Shown piece after piece: positions 30,345-38,283 of a DNA stretch of 39,647 nucleotides; position 1 is the first letter of the stretch; each line of letters starts with the position of its first letter. The notes under the pieces were generated by a model. That model was not told the DNA's origin. It worked only from the letters and a program-made list of their open reading frames with translations, and ran no database searches. The stretch is from Nitratiruptor sp. (GTDB lineage: Bacteria > Campylobacterota > Campylobacteria > Campylobacterales > Nitratiruptoraceae). The position numbers were made by a program, and so were the translations under genes. The DNA is taken from positions 1 to 39,647 of the forward strand of contig JALWCE010000023.1 in assembly GCA_027036935.1 (NCBI GenBank), written 5' to 3'.

Positions 30345-30980
30345 ATGGATTTTTTGAGTAATCCCAACGTGCTGTTTTACATCGCAGCCTATCTTATAGG
30401 CGGTATCCCTTTTGGCTATATCTTGGCCAAAATCTTCGCAAAAGTCGATATCAAACAAAAAGGCTCTAAAAGCATAGGCGCTACCAACGTGCTTCGAGTA
30501 GTCAAGGAAAAAGATCCCAAATTGGCTAAAAAGCTGGCTATTGCCACCGTTGTTTTTGATGCATTAAAAGGAGCGGTGCTCGTCCTTTTGGCTAAACTCT
30601 TAGGCTTTCCTCCGGCGGTATGGTGGATGGTGGGCATTATGACGGTACTAGGCCACTGCTACAGCCCCTTTTTAAAATTTGAAGGGGGCAAGGGAGTAGC
30701 TACGGGTATGGGTGTGCTGCTTGTACTGCTGCCTATTGAGACGCTCATAGGTATAGTAGTCTGGGCCATCGTAGCCAAGATAACCAAAATCTCCTCGTTG
30801 GCTTCTTTGAGCGGTTTGGCGGCTGTGGTAATTGCAAGCTTTATTATTCATCCAGAGCTTCCTTATGTGCGCTCCCATGCCCCGTTATTGCTGTTGGCAT
30901 TCATTATCTTTTATAAACATCTACCCAACATCAAGCGCCTCATCACGGGCCAAGAGCAAAAGGTGGCCAATGGAGTATAG
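30345..30980 (+). CDS. plsY: Acyl-phosphate:glycerol-3-phosphate acyltransferase PlsY
   Basis: IGGIPFGYILAKIF; GSKSIGATNVLRVV; LGHCYSPFLKFEGGKGVATGMGVLL. Confidence 0.97.
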   Translation: MDFLSNPNVLFYIAAYLIGGIPFGYILAKIFAKVDIKQKGSKSIGATNVLRVVKEKDPKLAKKLAIATVVFDALKGAVLVLLAKLLGFPPAVWWMVGIMTVLGHCYSPFLKFEGGKGVATGMGVLLVLLPIETLIGIVVWAIVAKITKISSLASLSGLAAVVIASFIIHPELPYVRSHAPLLLLAFIIFYKHLPNIKRLITGQEQKVANGV

Positions 30981-31305
30981 GATCGATATCGAACAGATCG
31001 AATTTTATGCAGTACTTGGTATCTTGCCCAAAGAGCGATCCATCGCTCAAAAAGTGCTAGCCCATGCCACCCTTTGGTACGACTACTCCGACAAAGGGTA
31101 CATCGACTACACCAAAGCGGCTTGGCTCATCAAAAGCAATATCCAACAAAAAAAGTTTGAACTTTTGGAGGAGGCTCTGTTTGATACGCTTAAGCTTTTA
31201 CACAAAAACTTTCCGACTATCAAAAAGGGCTCCTTGCGCATTACCAAACCCCAAATTCTTTCCGACGCCACCCCCTCGGTGAGCTTAACTCTTAAATTTG
31301 ACTAA
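30970..31305 (+). CDS. folB: Dihydroneopterin aldolase family protein
   Basis: ATG at 30970: MEYRIDIEQIEFYAVLGILPKERSIAQKVLAHATLWYDYSDKGYIDYTKAAWLI; the track ORF (30832) starts inside plsY. Confidence 0.8.
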   Translation: MEYRIDIEQIEFYAVLGILPKERSIAQKVLAHATLWYDYSDKGYIDYTKAAWLIKSNIQQKKFELLEEALFDTLKLLHKNFPTIKKGSLRITKPQILSDATPSVSLTLKFD

Positions 31306-31357
31306 AAAAATTTTTAAAAAAAGCTAAAAATTTGTTTAAATCAAGCTAAAATTGTGC

Positions 31358-31363
31358 TATAAT
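31358..31363 (+). promoter_or_regulatory. Predicted -10 (TATAAT) of the response regulator gene
   Basis: GCTATAATTTG in AT-rich upstream; direct repeat AAGCTAAAA at 31321 and 31343. Confidence 0.6.
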
Positions 31364-31399
31364 TTGAATACTTTTTAAAAAATCAGAAGGGGCGGATGT

Positions 31400-32071
31400 A
31401 TGCGAATCCTCATAGTCGAAGATGAAGTGACACTCAATAGGACTCTTGCCGAAGGGCTTAAAGAATTTGGATACCAAAGCGATATCAGCGAATCTCTTAA
31501 AGATGCACAATACTATCTCGATATTAGAAACTATGACCTCATTCTTGTTGACTGGATGCTGCCAGATGGAAGTGGACTTGAGCTTGTGACACAAGTCAAA
31601 CAAGAAAACCCAAAAACCATTGTTATCGTCCTCTCGGCTCGTGACGACAAAGAGAGCGAGATCGAGGCACTGCAAGCTGGAGCGGATGACTATATCCGAA
31701 AGCCCTTTGATTTTGACGTTTTGGTAGCGAGAATCGAAGCAAGACTTCGATTTGGCGGCAGCTCCATTATCGAGATCAAAGAGCTCATCATCAATCCAGA
31801 AGAAGAGAAGATCCTCTATAAAGACAAAGAGATAGAACTCAAAGGAAAACCCTTTGAGGTCCTGACCCACCTTGCCCGCCACAAAGATCAAATCGTCTCT
31901 AAAGAGCAGCTTCTTGACGCCATTTGGGAAGAGCCAGAGCTCGTCACTCCAAATGTCATCGAAGTGGCTATTAATCAGATTCGTCAAAAGCTGGACAAGC
32001 CCCTTGGCATCCAGACTATCGAAACCGTCCGTAGACGGGGATATAGATTTTGCTATCCTCGCAAAGCCTAA
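31400..32071 (+). CDS. hsrA: OmpR-family response regulator of the HsrA/HP1043/Cj0355 type with canonical receiver residues
   Basis: C-terminal half KGKPFEVLTHLARHKDQIVSKEQLLDAIWEEPELVTPNVIEVAINQIRQKLDKPLGIQTIETVRRRGYRFCYP is as in HP1043; receiver has VEDE, LILVDWMLPDGSG and RKPF. Confidence 0.88.
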   Translation: MRILIVEDEVTLNRTLAEGLKEFGYQSDISESLKDAQYYLDIRNYDLILVDWMLPDGSGLELVTQVKQENPKTIVIVLSARDDKESEIEALQAGADDYIRKPFDFDVLVARIEARLRFGGSSIIEIKELIINPEEEKILYKDKEIELKGKPFEVLTHLARHKDQIVSKEQLLDAIWEEPELVTPNVIEVAINQIRQKLDKPLGIQTIETVRRRGYRFCYPRKA

Positions 32072-33357
32072 GAACCAAACTTCTTATCCGATTGGCGATA
32101 GCCTCGGCTATCCTGATCGCTCTTTTTTCTCTCGTCATTTACAAAGCCATTTCCTCTTCGCTCTATCAAGAGATTGAAGATCAGCTGCTCAAGCAGGCCA
32201 AATATATCCAAGCCACATCCAAAAATTACCACTCCGGTCAAAGGATCGATAGCTCTTTTTTAAAAAAGACTCTCAATATCTCCATCCAAATTCAAAAAAA
32301 ACCGCCAAATATAGACGATATAACTTTTGTTACCTACGAAGACCCAAAAAACCACCGAACCTATATGGTGCTGTACTATCCCTACGATTTTCAAGAGCAG
32401 ACCTTTTTAAAAATTACCAAAGATATAACCTCGCTACACCAGCTTATGTCCAAACTCTATCGCATCATCGTTTTTACTAATATTTTAGCCTTTTTGTTTA
32501 TCATCTTTTATGCTGCTCTACTCTCCAACTACCTCACGCGCTACATTACCAACTTGACCAAAAAACTCTCTTCGATGAACGAGAATATGCTCAACCCCAT
32601 AAAACTAAAAAATCTCCCCTATGAATTTCAGCCTCTAGGCGAGTCGATCAATATGCTTATCAATCGCATCCAAACTTTTGTCAAGTATCAAAAAGAGCTC
32701 TTTATCGGTATCGCCCACGAGCTAAAAACTCCGCTGGCTGTGATGAAGCTTAAAAACGAGGTGACTCTTATCAAAAAACGAAGCCCCCAAGAGTATATCC
32801 AAACCATCAAGCTCAATATCCAGACTATCAACGAGATGAATAAAATGATAGAAAACCTGCTCAAAATCGGCCGCCAAGAGAGCGATCAGTTTGAACCTCC
32901 AGTACAGATGGATCTCATAGAGTATCTGCGTCAAAAAAGTGCCAATTATGAGCTGTTGGCAAAAAATGAGAATAAAAAGATCATTACAGATTTCAAACCT
33001 GCCAGCTACTGCGCTACCATCCAACCGACGCTGCTCAACCACATTATCCAAAATTTCGTCCAAAACGCCATCAAATTTACCAAACCCAACGGAACTATCA
33101 TCTTACGTACTCTGCCGGTGTTTGGAGGCATAAAGATAGAGGTTATAGACGAAGGACCCGGCATAGATGAAACGATGGATCTTTTCGCCCCTTTCAAAAG
33201 AGCTGGAGACAAGAGTGGAGTGGGACTGGGACTTTTTTTGGCAAAGAGTGCGGCGGACGCTATGGGGGCAAAGATTTGGATCAAAAATCGTAAGGATGCT
33301 CAAGGAGCTATCGCCACACTCTTTATCCCAGATAAGCTTGCTTGCCCTCTTAGTTAA
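32050..33357 (+). CDS. Sensor histidine kinase
   Basis: Two TM segments; IAHELKTPLAVMKLK (H box), NFVQNAIKFT (N box), DEGPGI, GVGLGLFLAK; overlaps the response regulator gene by 22 nt. Confidence 0.95.
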   Translation: MLSSQSLRTKLLIRLAIASAILIALFSLVIYKAISSSLYQEIEDQLLKQAKYIQATSKNYHSGQRIDSSFLKKTLNISIQIQKKPPNIDDITFVTYEDPKNHRTYMVLYYPYDFQEQTFLKITKDITSLHQLMSKLYRIIVFTNILAFLFIIFYAALLSNYLTRYITNLTKKLSSMNENMLNPIKLKNLPYEFQPLGESINMLINRIQTFVKYQKELFIGIAHELKTPLAVMKLKNEVTLIKKRSPQEYIQTIKLNIQTINEMNKMIENLLKIGRQESDQFEPPVQMDLIEYLRQKSANYELLAKNENKKIITDFKPASYCATIQPTLLNHIIQNFVQNAIKFTKPNGTIILRTLPVFGGIKIEVIDEGPGIDETMDLFAPFKRAGDKSGVGLGLFLAKSAADAMGAKIWIKNRKDAQGAIATLFIPDKLACPLS

Positions 33358-33359
33358 TA

Positions 33360-33393
33360 TTTAAAGTTTATTTAAGCTATATTGGGTTATAAA
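33360..33393 (+). promoter_or_regulatory. Ferredoxin-ppx promoter: TTTAAA-N5-TTTAAG (33360-33376) and TATAAA -10 (33388-33393)
   Basis: ATTTAAAGTTTATTTAAGCTATATTGGGTTATAAATCG, nearly identical to the groES promoter module. Confidence 0.6.
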
Positions 33394-33422
33394 TCGTTTC
33401 AAACATTTTTTGAGGGGGACAA

Positions 33423-33677
33423 ATGTCTTTAATGATAACTGAAGAGTGTATAGCGTGCGATGCGTGTAGAGAGGAGTGTCCTACACAAGCGATCGAAGAG
33501 GGGGATCCTATCTATATCATCGATCCCGATCGATGCACTGAGTGCGTGGGATTTTATGACGAACCGGCTTGTGTGGCTGTCTGTCCGGTAGATTGTATTG
33601 TACCAGACCCAGATAATGTGGAGACCATAGCCGAGCTCAAATATAAATATCAGCAAATTATCCAAGAAGAGGATTGA
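33423..33677 (+). CDS. YfhL-type 2[4Fe-4S] ferredoxin
   Basis: CIACDACREECPTQAI and CTECVGFYDEPACVAVCPVDCI. Confidence 0.95.
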   Translation: MSLMITEECIACDACREECPTQAIEEGDPIYIIDPDRCTECVGFYDEPACVAVCPVDCIVPDPDNVETIAELKYKYQQIIQEED

Positions 33678-35155
33678 TGGCCAAACGGGTGGCCGTCATC
33701 GATATCGGCTCCAACTCGGCCCGTATGATCGTGGTGGAGCGCACGAGTCGATACGGCTTTTATCTGCTCAACGAGACCAAAAGCCGCGTTAGAATCAGCG
33801 AAGGAGCCTACGAACACGGCGGTATACTCCAAGAGAGGGCTCAGCAACGGGCATTGGCGGCTTTACGAGAGTTTTTACATATCGCCAAAAGCTACAAAGT
33901 GCGCAAAATCCTCTGCGTCGCCACCTCTGCCGTACGGGACGCTCCAAATAAAGAGAAATTTTTGAGACGGGTCAAAAAGGAGCTAGGACTTCATATCAAA
34001 GTACTTGACGGCAAAACTGAAGCACTCTTAGGCGGTATCGCTGCTGCGAATCTTTTACCCATTACCGAGGGTATCACCATCGATATAGGCGGCGGCTCCA
34101 CCGAGCTAGCTCTCATCCAAAACAAGCGGGTGGTAGACACCATCTCTCTTGATCTTGGGACCGTGCGGCTCAAAGAGCTCTTTTTTGACAAAAAGGCCAA
34201 CATCAAAGAGGCAATCGCCTATATTCACAATGAGCTAGAGCGCGTACCACCCCATTTTACCGCGGAGCTGGCCATTGGGATAGGAGGGACGATCCGAGCC
34301 CTCTCCAAGGCCATTATGGCTAAAAACGACTATCCTTTGCCAAAACTCCACGCCTTTACCTACGAGTTTGACAAAGAAAAAAAGTTCATCGATAAGATCA
34401 TAAGCGCTCCGATTAAAAGCTTAAAAAAATTTCATATCAAAAAAGATCGCTACGATACGATCAAAGAAGGAGCTCTCATCTTTCGAGAGATGGTACGCCA
34501 TATCGGCGCCAAAAGGGTAATGACGAGTGGTGTTGGGGTGCGAGAAGGAACTTTTTTAAAAGATCTTTTGCGAAATAGCGCATACCGATTTCCCGCCAAT
34601 TTTGAGCCAAGCGTCAAAAGCTTGATGGATCGATTTTGTATGCAAGAGTCCATCGCCAAATGTCTGTACCGCTTCTCTTCCCAAATCTACGATGTGCTCT
34701 ATCCTTATTTTGATCCCGCACAAGAGCATAGACACAATCTGCTTATAGCCGCCAAATTGGCAAATCTTGGCGTAAAAATCGATTTTTACGACCATCACAA
34801 GCACAGCTCCTATATCATCCTCAACGATTTAGAGTATGGCGTTACCCATGAGCAAATAGCCACCATCTCCACGCTGGTGCGCTTCCATAAAAAAAAGCTT
34901 CCCTCAAAAACTCACCTCAAGAGCCTAGCGCCCCTGCTCCCCTCTACCAAAACGATCAACTGGCTTAGTTTCATTCTCACTTTATCAGAAGTACTCAATA
35001 AAGACCTCAGCTGCCCAGATTTTGAGCTCTTGTACGCTAATAAGGCGCTCACTATCATCAGCGAGCACCCCTTTTATTTAGCCAAAGAGGAGATCAAGAC
35101 TTTACAAAAGCCTGAGAGCTTTGCGATCTTGTTTAAAACCTTGAGCCGATACTAA
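33677..35155 (+). CDS. ppx: Ppx/GppA family exopolyphosphatase
   Basis: VAVIDIGSNSARMIVVE; CVATSAVRDAPNKEKF; ITIDIGGGSTELALI. Confidence 0.95.
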   Translation: MAKRVAVIDIGSNSARMIVVERTSRYGFYLLNETKSRVRISEGAYEHGGILQERAQQRALAALREFLHIAKSYKVRKILCVATSAVRDAPNKEKFLRRVKKELGLHIKVLDGKTEALLGGIAAANLLPITEGITIDIGGGSTELALIQNKRVVDTISLDLGTVRLKELFFDKKANIKEAIAYIHNELERVPPHFTAELAIGIGGTIRALSKAIMAKNDYPLPKLHAFTYEFDKEKKFIDKIISAPIKSLKKFHIKKDRYDTIKEGALIFREMVRHIGAKRVMTSGVGVREGTFLKDLLRNSAYRFPANFEPSVKSLMDRFCMQESIAKCLYRFSSQIYDVLYPYFDPAQEHRHNLLIAAKLANLGVKIDFYDHHKHSSYIILNDLEYGVTHEQIATISTLVRFHKKKLPSKTHLKSLAPLLPSTKTINWLSFILTLSEVLNKDLSCPDFELLYANKALTIISEHPFYLAKEEIKTLQKPESFAILFKTLSRY

Positions 35156-37349
35156 ACTCAAAATCTGAAGTCCTATCATCGCTTTTGGCGTTAAGAGCTT
35201 TTGCAAAAACGAGCTGGAGCGGTCCCATCGGACTGATCCACTCTAGTGCCATACCTGCCCCACTTCGAGTAATCTGGGTAAAGCTATCCTCTCCCACTCC
35301 GCCATAATCCACAAAGAAAGTCAAGCGCATGTTGGGATTGTTGCTCATCATAGGAATGCTAGCCTCTAGCGAAGTAGAGAACATATACTTGCCCCCAATG
35401 AGTCTACCCTCACTATCTTTGGGAGACAAAGAGGCGGTTTGATACCCTCGAAGGGATCGAAGACCTCCTAGATAAAACTTTTCAAAAACGGGCAAATAGC
35501 CGTTGTCATAGACATATCCTACCCGACCTTTGAGCCTAAGGATCAGATCGTAATCTATCATATCCTCCAAACCATAGTAGTACGCAGCTTTGAGGTAACT
35601 TTTGATATATTTCTCATCTCCTCCAATTCCGGCATACTCTACAGAAGCATAGGCCGCCACGCCATGTCGTGGAATGTAGTAATCGTCGGTATTATCAAAG
35701 CTAAGAGCTGGAATCAGAGCACTTTTGGTATATTTGCCCTCTTGAAAATAGACATTGTCGTAATTGACGTCGGTGAGTTCGTTTTGTTCGTAGGCGTAGG
35801 TAAGAGTGCCGGAGAGATGTCGATTAAAACGATGCCCCACGCTCAGGGAGGCTCCTTTGCGATCTTGTGTATAGTCGTAGTACTCAAATCGTGAATTATA
35901 GGCATTAAAGCCTAGGCTATAATCACTATCAAAAACCCTCGGATTTTGGATACCTAGGTTAAAACGCAAGGATTTAGAGGAGAAATCGATCTGAAAATTG
36001 CCATTAATCCCGCTTCCAAAGATATTTTTGTCGTTGATGCTTGCATTGATGATAAAGCCTTCATAGGAGCTGTATCCTCCCCCTATCATAATGCTGCCCG
36101 TTGGCATCTCCTTGACGTTGACCAACAGATCGAGTTGATTGGGTCCTACGCGTCGCTCTTCTATGCGTACATCGGAAAAAAAGCCCGTGCGCCGCAAAGC
36201 GTTTTTAGACTCCACCAGATCGGTATAGCTGTATACGTCCCCCGGAGCTAAATAGACTTCTCGCCTAATGACTCGATCCAAAGTACGCTGGTTGCCCGAT
36301 ATGATAACGTTGTGAATATAGACTTTTTGACCCGGATCGATAAGATAACGGATCTTGACGGTGTGATGTTTTTCGTCTTTGATGTAATCTGGCACAATAC
36401 GCACATATGCATACCCTTTATCAGCCAAGAGGCGGCGAAGGCGTTTGATATCCTTTCGCATCTTTTCTATATTGAAGCGTTTACCGGGTTGGAGGTGTAT
36501 CTCTTCTAAGAGCCTCTTTTTATCCATCACCGGCTTGAGCAGCTCAATATCTACGCTGCTGACTTTATATGGTTTGCCCTCTTGGATATGATAGCGCAGT
36601 TTGGCTCTATAGATATCAAAATCGGCTCGAAGCAGCGGATCGCTCACCTCAACGTCTAGATATCCTTTGGTGAGATAGAGATTTTTGATCCTTGCCGCAT
36701 CGTACGGGAGTTGATCGAGCTTAAGTTCTCCGCTATCAAAACCTATCATCCATCCAAAGAGCTTGTTACGCTCTTTATTGGCAATGACCTCTTCGATTTG
36801 GTCTTTATCAAAGACTTTGGCCCCGCACAATGTGAGCTGATCTATGATGATCTTTTCGCCCTTGTTAACTACAAAGGTGAGTTTAAGGCTATTTTCCCCC
36901 ACTTTTTGGGTATCAACTTCTACTACCGTGTCGAAATAGCCCTCACTCCTTGCCTTTTGTTTTATTTTCTCTTTGGCTCTTTGAACAGCTTGTTCATCAA
37001 ATATATCGCCCTTTTTCAATCCCAAAATCAGAGGCAACTCCTCTTTTTTGTTCTCCAAATAACCCAATACCTCTACTTGGGCTATTAAAGGCTTTTCCTT
37101 GAAATGAAAAATCAGCTCCCCGTTTTTTTCCTCTACCCAGATATCTTCAAAATATCCTTGAGCATAAAATTTTTTAATAGCTTCATCAATTTTTCGCATA
37201 TCAAGGGTACTTCCAGGTTCCAATCCCACCATCTCTTGAGCGATAGTGGGAGAGAGATGGAGCAGTCCCTCAAAACGGATCGATCTGATCTGCTCGGCAT
37301 AAACGGAGCAAAGCGCAAGCGTAGCAACGAGCGAAACTCTTTTGAGCAT
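35133..37349 (-). CDS. bamA: Outer membrane protein assembly factor BamA
   Basis: POTRA repeats and beta-barrel; IRSIRFEGLLHLSPTIAQEMVGLEPG; FYLGGLRSLRGYQTASLSPKD. Confidence 0.96.
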   Translation of the reverse strand: MLKRVSLVATLALCSVYAEQIRSIRFEGLLHLSPTIAQEMVGLEPGSTLDMRKIDEAIKKFYAQGYFEDIWVEEKNGELIFHFKEKPLIAQVEVLGYLENKKEELPLILGLKKGDIFDEQAVQRAKEKIKQKARSEGYFDTVVEVDTQKVGENSLKLTFVVNKGEKIIIDQLTLCGAKVFDKDQIEEVIANKERNKLFGWMIGFDSGELKLDQLPYDAARIKNLYLTKGYLDVEVSDPLLRADFDIYRAKLRYHIQEGKPYKVSSVDIELLKPVMDKKRLLEEIHLQPGKRFNIEKMRKDIKRLRRLLADKGYAYVRIVPDYIKDEKHHTVKIRYLIDPGQKVYIHNVIISGNQRTLDRVIRREVYLAPGDVYSYTDLVESKNALRRTGFFSDVRIEERRVGPNQLDLLVNVKEMPTGSIMIGGGYSSYEGFIINASINDKNIFGSGINGNFQIDFSSKSLRFNLGIQNPRVFDSDYSLGFNAYNSRFEYYDYTQDRKGASLSVGHRFNRHLSGTLTYAYEQNELTDVNYDNVYFQEGKYTKSALIPALSFDNTDDYYIPRHGVAAYASVEYAGIGGDEKYIKSYLKAAYYYGLEDMIDYDLILRLKGRVGYVYDNGYLPVFEKFYLGGLRSLRGYQTASLSPKDSEGRLIGGKYMFSTSLEASIPMMSNNPNMRLTFFVDYGGVGEDSFTQITRSGAGMALEWISPMGPLQLVFAKALNAKSDDRTSDFEFSIGSRF

Positions 37350-37393
37350 ACGATATACCTTATAGTGGTTTTGTCACTTAGTTTACCAATATT

Positions 37394-37430
37394 TTGATTA
37401 ATCTTGATTAAAAGCGTCCGGCGTTATAAT
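37394..37430 (+). promoter_or_regulatory. tyrA promoter: TATAAT (37425-37430) with tandem TTGATTA repeats at 37394 and 37404
   Basis: TTGATTAATCTTGATTAAAAGCGTCCGGCGTTATAAT. Confidence 0.5.
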
Positions 37431-37452
37431 AGTTGACAAAAAAGGGATCGAT

Positions 37453-38283
37453 ATGAAAGTGGGCATCGTGGGGCTAGGACTTATGGGAGGCTCGCTGGCG
37501 CTCGATATCAAAGAGCACGCTCTTGCAAGTCGTATCGTCGGGTACGATCGCAATCCCAAACATAAAGAAGAGGCGCTCAAACTTGGATTGGTGGATGAGG
37601 TTTACGAAGAGTTCGATCAAATCAAGCAAGCCGATGTGATCTTTTTGGCTATTCCAGTAGAGGGGATTATCCAAGCGCTCCAAGAGCTTACAGATATCTC
37701 TTCTGATACGACTATCATCGATCTTGGAAGCACCAAGGAGCGGATCATACAAAACTGCCCTCCTGTAATCCGGCCTAACTTCGTCGCAGCCCATCCAATG
37801 ACCGGTACAGAGTATTCAGGTCCCCTTGCGGCCATCAAAGGGCTCTACTACGACAAGATCGTAGTGCTGTGCGATGTGGAAAAAAGCGGCACGCTCCATA
37901 AAGAGCGGGCCGAGAATATCTTTGTGGGTATCGGTATGCAGCTGGTATATATGGATGCCCACGAGCATGATCTGCATGCAGCCTACATCAGCCATCTCCC
38001 CCACGCCATAAGCTACGCTTTGGCCAACACGGTCCTCAAACAAGAAGACCCCAAAAGCATCCTCATCCTAGCCGCTGGAGGTTTTAAAGATATGAGCCGT
38101 CTAGCCAAAAGCAGTCCGGCGATGTGGAGCGATATTTTCAAGCAGAACAAAGCCAATCTTTTGCGCTCTTTGAAAGATTTCAAAAAAGAGCTACGAATCG
38201 TCTATGAGCTTATCGAACAGGAGCGGTGGGAGGAGCTCCAAGAGTGGATGCAAAACGCTACCACCTTGCACAAAATCCTATGA
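37453..38283 (+). CDS. tyrA: Prephenate dehydrogenase
   Basis: VGIVGLGLMGGSLALDIKE; HPMTGTEYSGPLAA; SHLPHAISYALANTV. Confidence 0.95.
   Translation: MKVGIVGLGLMGGSLALDIKEHALASRIVGYDRNPKHKEEALKLGLVDEVYEEFDQIKQADVIFLAIPVEGIIQALQELTDISSDTTIIDLGSTKERIIQNCPPVIRPNFVAAHPMTGTEYSGPLAAIKGLYYDKIVVLCDVEKSGTLHKERAENIFVGIGMQLVYMDAHEHDLHAAYISHLPHAISYALANTVLKQEDPKSILILAAGGFKDMSRLAKSSPAMWSDIFKQNKANLLRSLKDFKKELRIVYELIEQERWEELQEWMQNATTLHKIL

Noticed and set aside
30832-30969. N-terminal extension of the FolB-like ORF
   Set aside because: It overlaps plsY coding; ATG 30970 starts the recognisable FolB sequence.
31335-31351. HsrA box (TTTAAA-N5-CTAAAA) in the hsrA promoter as autoregulatory site
   Set aside because: Second half-site is poor and spacing to the -10 is only 6 nt; too weak to claim compared with the groES and ferredoxin promoters.
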